In this document: piece after piece, positions 8,186 to 16,724 of the stretch
Layout: each line of letters opens with the position of its first letter
Numbering within the stretch: position 1 is the stretch's first letter
Assembly (NCBI GenBank): GCA_903847605.1
Contig: CAINED010000080.1
Coordinates: forward strand, 85,574-149,573
Source of the DNA: an uncultured Hyphomicrobiales bacterium
GTDB lineage: Bacteria > Pseudomonadota > Alphaproteobacteria > Rhizobiales > Beijerinckiaceae
DNA length: 64,000 nt
Reading direction: 5' to 3'
The notes under the pieces: generated by a model
Told to the model about the DNA's origin: nothing
The model's database searches: none
What the model saw: only the letters and a program-made list of their open reading frames with translations
Position numbers and translations under genes: made by a program

Positions 8186-9586
8186 TTAGCGTTGCTCCCC
8201 GTTACGTTCTTGACCGAGTATCTTGTCGCGTGCGGTTTCGAATGTCGTAGTGACATTGCGTTGGTTGGTTTCGACATCGGCGGACAGACGCTGCGCTGCA
8301 TTGAGAGAGGCGATGACGTCATCGACGCGGTCGCGCCGCTCGATCAACGGCTGCCTGAACCGCGTGTTGAAATGATCGAGGATGAGAAGAGCGAAGCCAG
8401 CGCCAAAGAAGACAAGCGCTATGGCAAGCCAGCCGCTTTCACCGCCGACAGCGCCGCCCGTGTAATAGACAACGGCGACGAGCCAGAATCCTCCGAGCGC
8501 GAGAAGGCTCAGCCCCCACACCTTGCAGACGACGCTCCAGATGTGTGCTCGCTGCAATTGGCGGTTCGTAAATTCGACGCCTGTGCGCAATGCGCGTGTT
8601 GCGTAGTCCACGCGCCCCTGCAATTCGGCTTGCGCGCTGCGGCCATATTCTTCGCCGCGTCGCACTTCCTGACGCAACACGCGCTGCTGGGCTTCTATGT
8701 CTTCCAGCGCGGCGCGCAATTCGGAAAGCTTCGCCTGATGCGCCTCGTCGTCCGGCCGGCCTTGCAGCACAAATGCGCGCAACTCCTGCTGCAGTTCGTC
8801 TCGCCGGCGGAGCAATTGCGCCATGCTGACATTCGGCGCGAGCGCCGTACCTGAGAAAGGCAGCGCGCCGCCCTTTGCATCTTTGGATTTGTCGCCTTTC
8901 TCTGCTTCGGCATTCTGCGCGCCGCCGGCCATCGCATTGCGATCCATGCGCGCGCCTTCGATGTTCGATGTCTCGAAACTGACGCCCACCAGGATGGCGT
9001 TGATCAGGTTCGCATCGCGAAGGGATGTTCCGTCGACCTGCGCGCCACTCAGCACGGCGCTCCTCAGGTTTGCGCGGTCGAGCACGGCCTCTCGCAGGGA
9101 TGCCTGGGTGAGATTGGCGCTCGTGAATTGCGCCTCCTCGAAGCTGGCGGCATCGAGATCGGCGGAACTGAGATCGCTGCGGTTGAACGTGGCGCGCGCG
9201 CCGCGCACGCCGATCAGGCTCGCATTCTTGAGCGAGGCCGAGTCGCATTGCACGTCTTCGAACAGCGCCTCGCGAAGCTCTGCATTGTCGAGTACCGCGC
9301 CTTCCATCAACGCGCCCGAGAGATTCGCGCCCGAGAGATTCGCACCCGACAGATTGGCATAGGCGAGGTTGGCCTTGCGCAAGTCCGCTCCAGCCAGTGA
9401 AACTCCGCTGAGGTCGGCGCGTTCGAGATTCGAACCGGCGAGCACGCATTCGTTGAGGCGCTTTCCGGCAAGGGAGGCAAAGCGCAGATCCTGGCCGCGG
9501 AAGACGGCCTGCGTACCCTGCAGGCGGCGGGATTCCAGCCAGAGCCGATGCTCCTCGATCTGGCGTTCCAGCTTCCGGGAATCCAT
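8186..9586 (-). CDS. Pentapeptide-repeat membrane protein
   Basis: Residues about 20-220 are dense A(D/N)LXX pentapeptide repeats (for example LAYANLSGANLSGANLSGAL and LREAVLDRANLRSAVLSGAQ), which fold into a right-handed quadrilateral beta-helix. A charged linker and a probable coiled coil follow (LLRRRDELQQELRAFVL, about 260-340). Two hydrophobic segments come next (WGLSLLALGGFWLVAVVYYT and WLAIALVFFGAGFALLILDH), then a charged tail. The helix probably sits on the cytoplasmic side of the inner membrane as a binding platform. No enzyme motif is visible. It is co-transcribed with the glycosyltransferase directly downstream, which suggests a scaffold or envelope role; this is inference. Confidence 0.85.
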   Translation of the reverse strand: MDSRKLERQIEEHRLWLESRRLQGTQAVFRGQDLRFASLAGKRLNECVLAGSNLERADLSGVSLAGADLRKANLAYANLSGANLSGANLSGALMEGAVLDNAELREALFEDVQCDSASLKNASLIGVRGARATFNRSDLSSADLDAASFEEAQFTSANLTQASLREAVLDRANLRSAVLSGAQVDGTSLRDANLINAILVGVSFETSNIEGARMDRNAMAGGAQNAEAEKGDKSKDAKGGALPFSGTALAPNVSMAQLLRRRDELQQELRAFVLQGRPDDEAHQAKLSELRAALEDIEAQQRVLRQEVRRGEEYGRSAQAELQGRVDYATRALRTGVEFTNRQLQRAHIWSVVCKVWGLSLLALGGFWLVAVVYYTGGAVGGESGWLAIALVFFGAGFALLILDHFNTRFRQPLIERRDRVDDVIASLNAAQRLSADVETNQRNVTTTFETARDKILGQERNGEQR

Positions 9587-9785
9587 GCAATGCCCCTTCC
9601 CACGCTGCCCTGGCAGGCGAATCCATTCAAAATCATGCTACCGGCCGCCGGGCCGTGATACTCCCCAAGGCCGGACCTGCGCAACTCGCAGCCGGCGAAA
9701 GGAACCGAGTTGGGGCGGTGACTTACCCGCCGCCTTGGGCGATAAGAACACGCGCGTCGGCCTCGCGCACCTCTGGATCGGCTTG

Positions 9786-11009
9786 ATGCGCAAGGTATCG
9801 AAGAGGCTTGTTTTTTATATCAGCGGCTTCGATCCTCGCGGCGCTGCTTACTACCATGGCCTCTACCAGCGCGAGGGCGCCAAGCAGGCAGGGTTGACGG
9901 GCGTGCGCATCGAGACGGGGCCTCGCCATCGCGAGGGCGACCTGGTCAGCGCCTGGGATATCGAGGCTGACGACGGGCAGGGGTCGGTGCACACGACCTT
10001 CCGCTTCCTGCGATGGGATGACATTGTCCGCGCCAACTGGACGCGCGACCGTGCAAAACTCATCGGCGAAATCTACCGCACCTTCTGGAATTCGCTGCGC
10101 AGCGGCCATCTTGGCCGGATGCGAGCCCTCTCCTGGCCCTTCGCCGCGACGGCGCTTGTTCCGGTCGCGCAGGTCTCCGGATCGATTCTGGCGGGGCTGC
10201 TGCTCATGCTGCTGATCGGCCTGATCGGCGCGAAAATTGCGGCCCTGCCGCTCTGGGTGGCCTGGGCCTTGGCTGGCGCTTGCGGCGGGCTGGCGCTTCT
10301 GGCGCTTCTGAACCTGTGCGAGAAAACCAATGCCTTCTGGCTCGCGCGGCTGTTGTCGGCATCGATGCGTTACGCCGAAGGGAAATTGCCGCAGATCGAC
10401 GCGCGTTGCCGCGAGTTCGCGGAAATCATCGCGAATTGCCTCGCGCGCGAAAATTGCGACGAGGTGATCCTCGTCGGCCATTCCGTGGGTTCCGAACTTG
10501 CGGTGCAGACCGTAGCGCGCCTGATCGAGCGCGATGCAGCCCTGGGCAGGGACGGCGCCAAATTCGGCCTGCTTACGCTGGGCCAGACGATTCCCGGCCA
10601 CGGACAATTGCCGGAGGCCTCGAGCTTTCGCGCCGCCCTCCTCGCTGTCGCCACGGCGCCGCATGTCGACTGGATCGATTTCAGCGCTCCGCCCGATCCC
10701 GCTTGCTTTGCACTTGTGGATCCCGTTGCGGCTTGCAGTCTCAATCGCCCTGAAGGCGTGGACGAAAAGCCGAAACTGCTCTCGCCACGCTTCGCGCGCC
10801 TCTTCGACCAAGCGCATTACTCCGAACTCAAGCGCAGCAAGATGACCATGCATTTCATGTATCTGCTGGCGAGCGACAAGCCCGGCGACTATGACTATTT
10901 CGCGATTACTGCCGGATCGAAAACTCTGGCGAAACGCTATGCGCATCTGGAAACCGTGCGCGATTTCGGGCGGCTGAAGGGCGGACGCAAACGTGGCGGA
11001 AGCGAGTGA
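9786..11009 (+). CDS. Membrane-associated alpha/beta-hydrolase-like protein
   Basis: The sequence begins MRKVSKRLVFYISGFDPRG and carries a lipase-type nucleophile elbow, VILVGHSVGSELAVQ (G-H-S-V-G, about residue 235), in an alpha/beta-hydrolase context. A hydrophobic stretch of about 60 residues near 125-185 (for example GSILAGLLLMLLIGLIGAKI) predicts two membrane helices between the N-terminal strand and the nucleophile. ATG 9786 is chosen because the conserved-looking region begins there; the reading frame is open further upstream but shows no homology signal. The P450 gene follows after one base, so the two are probably co-transcribed. The substrate is unknown. Confidence 0.75.
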   Translation: MRKVSKRLVFYISGFDPRGAAYYHGLYQREGAKQAGLTGVRIETGPRHREGDLVSAWDIEADDGQGSVHTTFRFLRWDDIVRANWTRDRAKLIGEIYRTFWNSLRSGHLGRMRALSWPFAATALVPVAQVSGSILAGLLLMLLIGLIGAKIAALPLWVAWALAGACGGLALLALLNLCEKTNAFWLARLLSASMRYAEGKLPQIDARCREFAEIIANCLARENCDEVILVGHSVGSELAVQTVARLIERDAALGRDGAKFGLLTLGQTIPGHGQLPEASSFRAALLAVATAPHVDWIDFSAPPDPACFALVDPVAACSLNRPEGVDEKPKLLSPRFARLFDQAHYSELKRSKMTMHFMYLLASDKPGDYDYFAITAGSKTLAKRYAHLETVRDFGRLKGGRKRGGSE

Positions 11010-11010
11010 C

Positions 11011-12411
11011 ATGAGCGACGACGCGCAGGACTTCGTGCCGCCCTATCCCAAGCCGCTGGCGGAAAAGCCGGGCTGGTGGCGCTTGTGGCGCGAGGGACAG
11101 CGCTGCCCGCTGCGCGTCTTCACCGGCAGCGCCTACCGCATGAAGCTGGGCGAATCCGGCTTCCTGAGCCGCAAGCGGTACTTGCTCGTCGAGCCGTCGC
11201 TCGTCAAAAAAGTGCTTGAGGATCGCGAGGGCATTTATCCCAAGAGCGTCCTCGTCCGGCGCATGCTTTATCCCGTGATCGGCAACAGCATCTTCGTTTC
11301 AAACGGCGACGTGTGGCAGCGACAGCGACGCTTGCTTGAGCCGGCCTTCGCGCAGACGCGTATACAGGCCGTGTTCGAGCGTATGAACGAAGCGGTCGAC
11401 GACATGATCGCACGCATCTCGACAGTGCGCGATGGCGAAGTCTTCGATGTCGAACCGGAAATGACCCATGTCACGGCCGACGTCATATTCCGTACGATTT
11501 GTTCCGTCTCGCTCGACCAGTCCGGCGCGAAAGAGACCTACGAAGCTTTTCTAGAGTATCAGGCGCGCGCATACGGCGACATGTTGCTGGGATTGTTGCG
11601 GATGCCGACTTTCCTGTCACCGCGCTGGTGGCGCGCGAAAAAGGCGGCAAGACGCATTCGCGCCGTCATGGACCCGATGGTGCGCCACCGCTACGACATG
11701 CACGCGCGTGGCGAGCATGGTGGATATAACGACATCTTGTCTGCTATGCTGAATGCAACGGATACGCAGTCAGGCGAGCACTTGCATTTCGAGTATGACG
11801 AACTCGTCGAACAGATCGCCATGCTGTTCCTTGCGGGACATGAGACTTCGGCGGCGGCGTTGTCCTGGGCGCTATATCTGATCGCCGCGCATCCTGAAAT
11901 TCAGGAGCGCATGTATCGTGAGACTGTGGATGTCCTCGGCACGCGCGCTCCTCAATTCTCGGACATGAGGCGCTTGGCCCTCACGCGGAACGTCTTCCGG
12001 GAAACGCTGCGCCTCTATCCTTCCGTACCTTTCTTCGCGCGCGATGCGACGCGTACCGAAATCATGCGCAAGAAAGTCATCAAGCCCGGCTCGATTCTAT
12101 TGCTCTGTCCCTGGCTCAGCCACCGCAGCGAAATCATGTGGCAAAAGCCGCACGTATTCGACCCCGACCGCTTCGAGCGCGAAGAGACGCAGGAAAGCGT
12201 TCGCGACGCTTACTTTCCTTTCAGCTTCGGCCCGCGAGTCTGTCTCGGTGCGGCCTTCGCCTTGCAGGAGGCGACGCTGATCCTCGCGGCAATCGTGCGG
12301 GATTTCCATCTCGAAACGATTGCCGACGACACGCCCGAGCCCGTTGCGCGCGCGACCTTGCGTTCGAGTGGCGGCACACGTTTGCGCATAACGCGGCGTG
12401 CAGCAGACTAA
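11011..12411 (+). CDS. Cytochrome P450
   Basis: Haem-thiolate monooxygenase of 466 residues. All diagnostic motifs are present: the I-helix oxygen-binding site LFLAGHETSAAALSW, the K-helix ExxR in FRETLRLYPSVPF, a PERF-like segment PDRFEREET, and the haem loop FSFGPRVCLGAAFALQEA with its ligand cysteine. No N-terminal membrane anchor is seen, which suggests a soluble enzyme. Family 1 or 2 cannot be decided by eye. ATG 11011 follows the preceding stop by one base and has GGAAGCGAG upstream; GTG 10993 is an alternative. No ferredoxin or reductase gene is adjacent, so electron supply must come from elsewhere. It converges on the HlyD-like gene with a 4-base gap. Confidence 0.92.
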   Translation: MSDDAQDFVPPYPKPLAEKPGWWRLWREGQRCPLRVFTGSAYRMKLGESGFLSRKRYLLVEPSLVKKVLEDREGIYPKSVLVRRMLYPVIGNSIFVSNGDVWQRQRRLLEPAFAQTRIQAVFERMNEAVDDMIARISTVRDGEVFDVEPEMTHVTADVIFRTICSVSLDQSGAKETYEAFLEYQARAYGDMLLGLLRMPTFLSPRWWRAKKAARRIRAVMDPMVRHRYDMHARGEHGGYNDILSAMLNATDTQSGEHLHFEYDELVEQIAMLFLAGHETSAAALSWALYLIAAHPEIQERMYRETVDVLGTRAPQFSDMRRLALTRNVFRETLRLYPSVPFFARDATRTEIMRKKVIKPGSILLLCPWLSHRSEIMWQKPHVFDPDRFEREETQESVRDAYFPFSFGPRVCLGAAFALQEATLILAAIVRDFHLETIADDTPEPVARATLRSSGGTRLRITRRAAD

Positions 12412-12415
12412 TCGC

Positions 12416-14257
12416 TCAGCGCTCGCGCATGGCCGCTGAGCCAACTTCGACAAGCGGCGTAAAGAGATAGGAGATGATCCGGCGGCTGCCGGTCTTGACC
12501 TCTATGGTCACGGCCATGCCCGGCAAGAGTTGAATACGGTCGTTCTCCGGGCCGATCTTGTCCTGCAGAGGTTTCAGCGTCACCTGATAGACGAGATTCT
12601 GCACACGCTGCGCGCCGCCTGTGCCTGTCGCACGTTGGGCCTGCGCCGGGTTGCCTTCCTGCAAGCTGGCCTCCGGCAGCGGTATCGCATCGCGCGCGAT
12701 TTTCACGACTTTCGCTTCGATCATTCCCCACTTCGTAAAGGGGAAGGATTCGACCTTGATCGTCGCGTCCTGGCCTTCCTTGATGAAGCCGATGTCCTTG
12801 TTGGAAACATAGCCTTCGATTTCGAGGCCGAGACCCTCGGGCACGACGCGCATGATCTGCTCGCCCGCGGCCACCACCTGCCCGACATTAATGATGGACA
12901 ATGCCTGAACGATTCCGGCGTTCGGCGCGCGCAAGAATGTGTTTTTTAGTCGCACATTGGCTTTGGCGAGGCGCTGCTCGACCTCGTCGCGCTGGCGTTG
13001 CGCTTGCAGCAGGCGCTGATTGTTGTCGGCTTCCGCATTCTGGAAATTCTTTTCGACTTCCCTGCCGAGAACGAGAAGACTTGCTTGTACTTCCTTGAGC
13101 TGGCCGCGCTGGATCGCCAGTTGCGTCTGTTGTTCGTTCAGCTTTTCGAGAGCGTCGATCACATTGGCGCGGGCGCCGGCGGCGCGCGCAACGAGCGTCT
13201 CGCGCATGTCGACACGCTCTTTCAGGGTAACGACGAATTGCTCCTGCGCCTCGATCGTTCCGCTGACGCGCGCCTCCTCTGCGTTCTTCTGTACGCGCTG
13301 CGCCTCAAGCGCTGCGACGATAGCGCGAAGCTGCGCGATGTCGCTGTCGAAAACGCGTTGCTCGCGCTGGCGGGCTTCTTCAGGCACATCGCCCGGCCAG
13401 TTTATCTTGACGACTTTTGAAAGGTTTTGCGTTCGATAAATTTCGTCCGCAGCCTGCCGCCGCGCGATCTCGGCTGAAAGCGAGGCGAGCAGCGCGCTTT
13501 GCGCGGTAACATCGGATTGCGCGTCGGACGAGTCCATCTCGATCAGGACTTGTCCTTCCGTGACCCGCACGCCGTTCGCGACGTTGATGGCGCGCACCTT
13601 TCCGGTTTCGACGGGCTGCACGACATTGACGCGGCCGGTCGGCTGGAACTTGCCCTGCGCCACCGCCACGATGTCGATATGTCCGAAATAGGACCACGCC
13701 AAAGCGACCACGACGAAGAGGCAGATCGCCCCGAGCATGCGTATGCGCACGGGCGAAGGCGGCGTCTCCAGAATTTCGAGCGCCGCCGGCAGAAACTCCT
13801 GATCGCCGTCGACGATTTTTCTTTTCGCAGGCGCTTGCGGCGGCTTGGGCGCCTGTGCGCCATTCGCAGGGCTAGCTGTCGCAGGTGTCGGGCCAGCCGC
13901 CGTCGCAGCAGCGGGAGTATCGGAAACGGAAGATGTGGTTGCGCCGCCGCCAGGGGTCGCGCTGACTGATGTTCCCTGTTGCGCCGTGCCGCCAACGACA
14001 GTCAGTTGCGGTGGTTGCGGTGGCGGCCCTGCGGCCTTTTGAGCGGCGGCCGCAATCTCCTTTTCGATGCGGGCGACGGTTTCGCGAAAGAGTTGCGTTT
14101 CGCGCTGAACGTCGCTTTCGGAAACGGGAGGCTCGATCGACTTGAGTTTGGCGAGAATGGCGCGATGCGCGCGATTGTAGATCTCGTTGCGCGTCTGCGG
14201 CGAAGGATCCTTCGCCTCCTGCAGCGCGCGCATGAGAATTTGATAATAGTCGACCAT
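12416..14257 (-). CDS. HlyD-family type I secretion adaptor with N-terminal extension
   Basis: Periplasmic adaptor that links the inner-membrane ABC exporter to an outer-membrane TolC-like channel. The membrane anchor is at about residues 175-200 (GAICLFVVVALAWSYFGHI). It is followed by the lipoyl-like half (QPTGRVNVVQPVETGKVRAI), a long coiled-coil hairpin (about 255-440), and the HlyD C-terminal signature (PGMAVTIEVKTGSRRIISYL). At 613 residues it is about 150 longer than usual. The first 75 residues (beginning MVDYYQILMRALQEAKD) form a helical module, followed by a Pro/Ala/Thr-rich cytoplasmic linker. It starts 63 bases after the ABC transporter stop, in one operon. No TolC homologue is in the window. 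The three RTX proteins at 33.8-42.8 kb are plausible cargo. Confidence 0.92.
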   Translation of the reverse strand: MVDYYQILMRALQEAKDPSPQTRNEIYNRAHRAILAKLKSIEPPVSESDVQRETQLFRETVARIEKEIAAAAQKAAGPPPQPPQLTVVGGTAQQGTSVSATPGGGATTSSVSDTPAAATAAGPTPATASPANGAQAPKPPQAPAKRKIVDGDQEFLPAALEILETPPSPVRIRMLGAICLFVVVALAWSYFGHIDIVAVAQGKFQPTGRVNVVQPVETGKVRAINVANGVRVTEGQVLIEMDSSDAQSDVTAQSALLASLSAEIARRQAADEIYRTQNLSKVVKINWPGDVPEEARQREQRVFDSDIAQLRAIVAALEAQRVQKNAEEARVSGTIEAQEQFVVTLKERVDMRETLVARAAGARANVIDALEKLNEQQTQLAIQRGQLKEVQASLLVLGREVEKNFQNAEADNNQRLLQAQRQRDEVEQRLAKANVRLKNTFLRAPNAGIVQALSIINVGQVVAAGEQIMRVVPEGLGLEIEGYVSNKDIGFIKEGQDATIKVESFPFTKWGMIEAKVVKIARDAIPLPEASLQEGNPAQAQRATGTGGAQRVQNLVYQVTLKPLQDKIGPENDRIQLLPGMAVTIEVKTGSRRIISYLFTPLVEVGSAAMRER

Positions 14258-14320
14258 GTTACAATCCGCTCCTCGGCGGATCGCCGACGCGTTGCCCGTT
14301 TCGCGAGTAAACCGGCGAAA

Positions 14321-16522
14321 TCATACTTCGCTCCGGTCGTTTTGCAGCGACCAGAGCCGCGCATAAAGCCCGTTTGGACGCGCCAGCAATTCGTCGTGGG
14401 TGCCCTGTTCGACGATGCGCCCGTCCGCCATTCCGATGATACGATTGCAGATGCGAACGGCGGCGAGCCGGTGCGCGATGATGATGACGGTGCGGTTGCG
14501 AACGATGTGCCTCATGTTGTTCTGGATGATGCGCTCGCTTTCGTAATCGAGCGCCGAGGTCGCCTCGTCGAAAATCAGGATCGGCGGATTGGTCGCGAGC
14601 GCGCGGGCGATGGCGATGCGCTGACGCTGGCCGCCGGAAAGATTCGAGCCGCGTTCCTCGATGATCGTGTCGTAGCCATGCGGCATCTTGGCGATGAATT
14701 CGTCCGCGCCGGCGAGGCGCGCGACATGGATCACCTGCGCGCGGGGCATGGCGGGATTGGCGAGTGCGATGTTGTCGTGGATCGAGCGATTGAAGAGCAG
14801 ATTTTCCTGCAGGACGACGCCGATATTGCTGCGCAGCCATGACGGATTGACCTGGCTGAGATCGACGCCGTCGAGCATCACCTGGCCCTCGTTCGGCATG
14901 TAGAGGCGTTGCACGAGTTTCGTGAGCGTCGACTTGCCGGAGCCGGAGGGCCCGACAATGCCGATGACTTCGCCGGGCCGGATGTTGAGCCCGACGTTTT
15001 TGAGCACATCGGGCGTCTCGCTGGTGTAGCGGAACGTAACGTTGCGAAAGTCGATCATGCCCTTGGGCGGGGGCAGGGTGAGGCTGATCGCGGGGCGGGG
15101 CTCTTGCGGATGGTTAAGCACGTCGCCGAGGCGTTCTACCGAGACCTGCACCTGCTGGAAATCCTGCCAGAGTTGCGACAGTCGCAGGATAGGCTGCGTC
15201 ACCTGATTGGCGATCATGTTGAAGGCGATAAGTTCGCCGACGCTGAGTTCGCGATCGAGCACGGCTTTCGCACCGAAGAGAAGCAGCGCCGCTGTCGTCA
15301 GTTTTTGCACATATTGGATGGCGTTCTGGCCCATCGCACTGAGCATGGTCGCGTCGAAGGCGGTGCGCACGTAGGCGGCAAGGCGCTCTTCCCACTGCAC
15401 CTGCATCACGGGCTCGACGGCAGCAGCTTTAACTGTCTGCACGCCGATCACGGTTTCCACGAGAAACTGCTGCGAAAGCGCGCCGCGATTGAACTTTTCC
15501 TTGATGGCGTCGCGCAGGCTTGGCCGGATCAGCGTGGCGATGCCGAGATAAAGCGGGATCGAGGCTAGGACGATCAGCGTCAGCTTCCACGAGTAGAAGA
15601 AGAGCACGCCGATGAAGACGAAGGTGAAGAAGAGATCGAGCGCGGAAAACAAACCTTGCCCGGTGAGGAAGGCGCGGATGTTCTCAAGCTCACGGATGCG
15701 CGCGACTGTCTGGCCCGCGGCGCGGGTTTCGAAATAGCCGAGCGGCAGTCGCAAGAGATGATGAAACAGGCGCTGGCCCAGTTCGACGTCGATCCGGTTC
15801 GTCGTATGCGAGAGCGCATAGGTGCGCAGATATTGCAGCACCACATCGAACATGCCGAGGATGACGAGACCGATTACGATCACATAAAGCGTGTCGTAGC
15901 TCTGGTGCTGCAAAACCTTGTCGATGACGACCTGGAAGAAGAGCGGCGTCACCAGCGCGAAGATCTGCACGAAGAAGGAGGCCAGCAGCACATGCAGCAG
16001 CGGCTTGCGGTAGCGCCAGATCGACGGCAGGAACCAGCGGAAGCCGAAGGTGCGCGGGTCTGCGCCGGGGCCGCCCCACTTGCGAGCGATGAGGATGGCG
16101 CGCGGCTCGAGCCGTTCGAAGACCTCCGCATCGTCCAATTCTTCGTCGCGGCGCGTGACCGGGTTGACGATGCGATGCTTGCCGGATGGCTGCACGCCGC
16201 CATAGACGACGTAATGCCCGCCGTGTTCTTCCTTCAGCTTGCCGATGGCGGGCGTCGGGATTTCCGACAGGCGTTCCAGCGTTTTCACGGGCACGGCGCG
16301 CGCTTTTACGCCGATAAGATTGGCCGCGCGTAAAATATCCCGCTCGTCCGATTGCTTTTCGCCGAGCGCGAGTTCCCGCCCCACTGCGATCGGGTCGGCG
16401 GCGATGCGATAGAAGCCGGCAATGCCGGTGAGAGCGCGCAAGCCGAAATCGAGTTTCGGCTTGACGATATCCTCGGGCTTCTCGGCGTCCTCCGGCGAAC
16501 CGGTCGTCGGCGCATCTGTCAT
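14321..16522 (-). CDS. Type I secretion ABC transporter (HlyB-like, with C39-like domain)
   Basis: Exports unfolded RTX-type proteins directly to the outside. Order of parts: residues about 25-135 form a C39-like domain that retains a histidine (HGGHYVVYGG) but has no catalytic cysteine at the expected N-terminal site, as in HlyB. A six-helix membrane domain begins at about 165 (PLLHVLLASFFVQIFALVTP). The nucleotide-binding domain has Walker A GPSGSGKST, signature LSGGQRQRIAIARAL, Walker B PILIFDEATSALD and the switch histidine in IIIAHRLAAV. The absence of the cysteine argues against cleavage of double-glycine leaders and for uncleaved C-terminal-signal substrates. The length of 733 residues is normal. 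It is the first gene of the operon with the HlyD-like adaptor. Confidence 0.94.
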   Translation of the reverse strand: MTDAPTTGSPEDAEKPEDIVKPKLDFGLRALTGIAGFYRIAADPIAVGRELALGEKQSDERDILRAANLIGVKARAVPVKTLERLSEIPTPAIGKLKEEHGGHYVVYGGVQPSGKHRIVNPVTRRDEELDDAEVFERLEPRAILIARKWGGPGADPRTFGFRWFLPSIWRYRKPLLHVLLASFFVQIFALVTPLFFQVVIDKVLQHQSYDTLYVIVIGLVILGMFDVVLQYLRTYALSHTTNRIDVELGQRLFHHLLRLPLGYFETRAAGQTVARIRELENIRAFLTGQGLFSALDLFFTFVFIGVLFFYSWKLTLIVLASIPLYLGIATLIRPSLRDAIKEKFNRGALSQQFLVETVIGVQTVKAAAVEPVMQVQWEERLAAYVRTAFDATMLSAMGQNAIQYVQKLTTAALLLFGAKAVLDRELSVGELIAFNMIANQVTQPILRLSQLWQDFQQVQVSVERLGDVLNHPQEPRPAISLTLPPPKGMIDFRNVTFRYTSETPDVLKNVGLNIRPGEVIGIVGPSGSGKSTLTKLVQRLYMPNEGQVMLDGVDLSQVNPSWLRSNIGVVLQENLLFNRSIHDNIALANPAMPRAQVIHVARLAGADEFIAKMPHGYDTIIEERGSNLSGGQRQRIAIARALATNPPILIFDEATSALDYESERIIQNNMRHIVRNRTVIIIAHRLAAVRICNRIIGMADGRIVEQGTHDELLARPNGLYARLWSLQNDRSEV

Positions 16523-16724
16523 GGTGGCGGCTGAAAGTCCTTGGGGGCGAATTGGAGCGCCGGGCGCTTTAGCGTCCCGCTTAGCACACCAGTGTTACAG
16601 CAGGAACGGCGCAGGCGCGACAGTCGTTAAAATGCAGATCAACCTCTCGGCATTAAGCCTAATTCTGGGTCGTTTGTCACAAGAGCGGGTGGTTTGCGCC
16701 GCCTTCGCGCTGTAAGTTGCGAAT

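Noticed and set aside
9723..11012. 429-codon minus-strand open frame over the hydrolase-like gene
   Set aside because: No family features; the plus-strand frame carries the GHSVG elbow and membrane helices.
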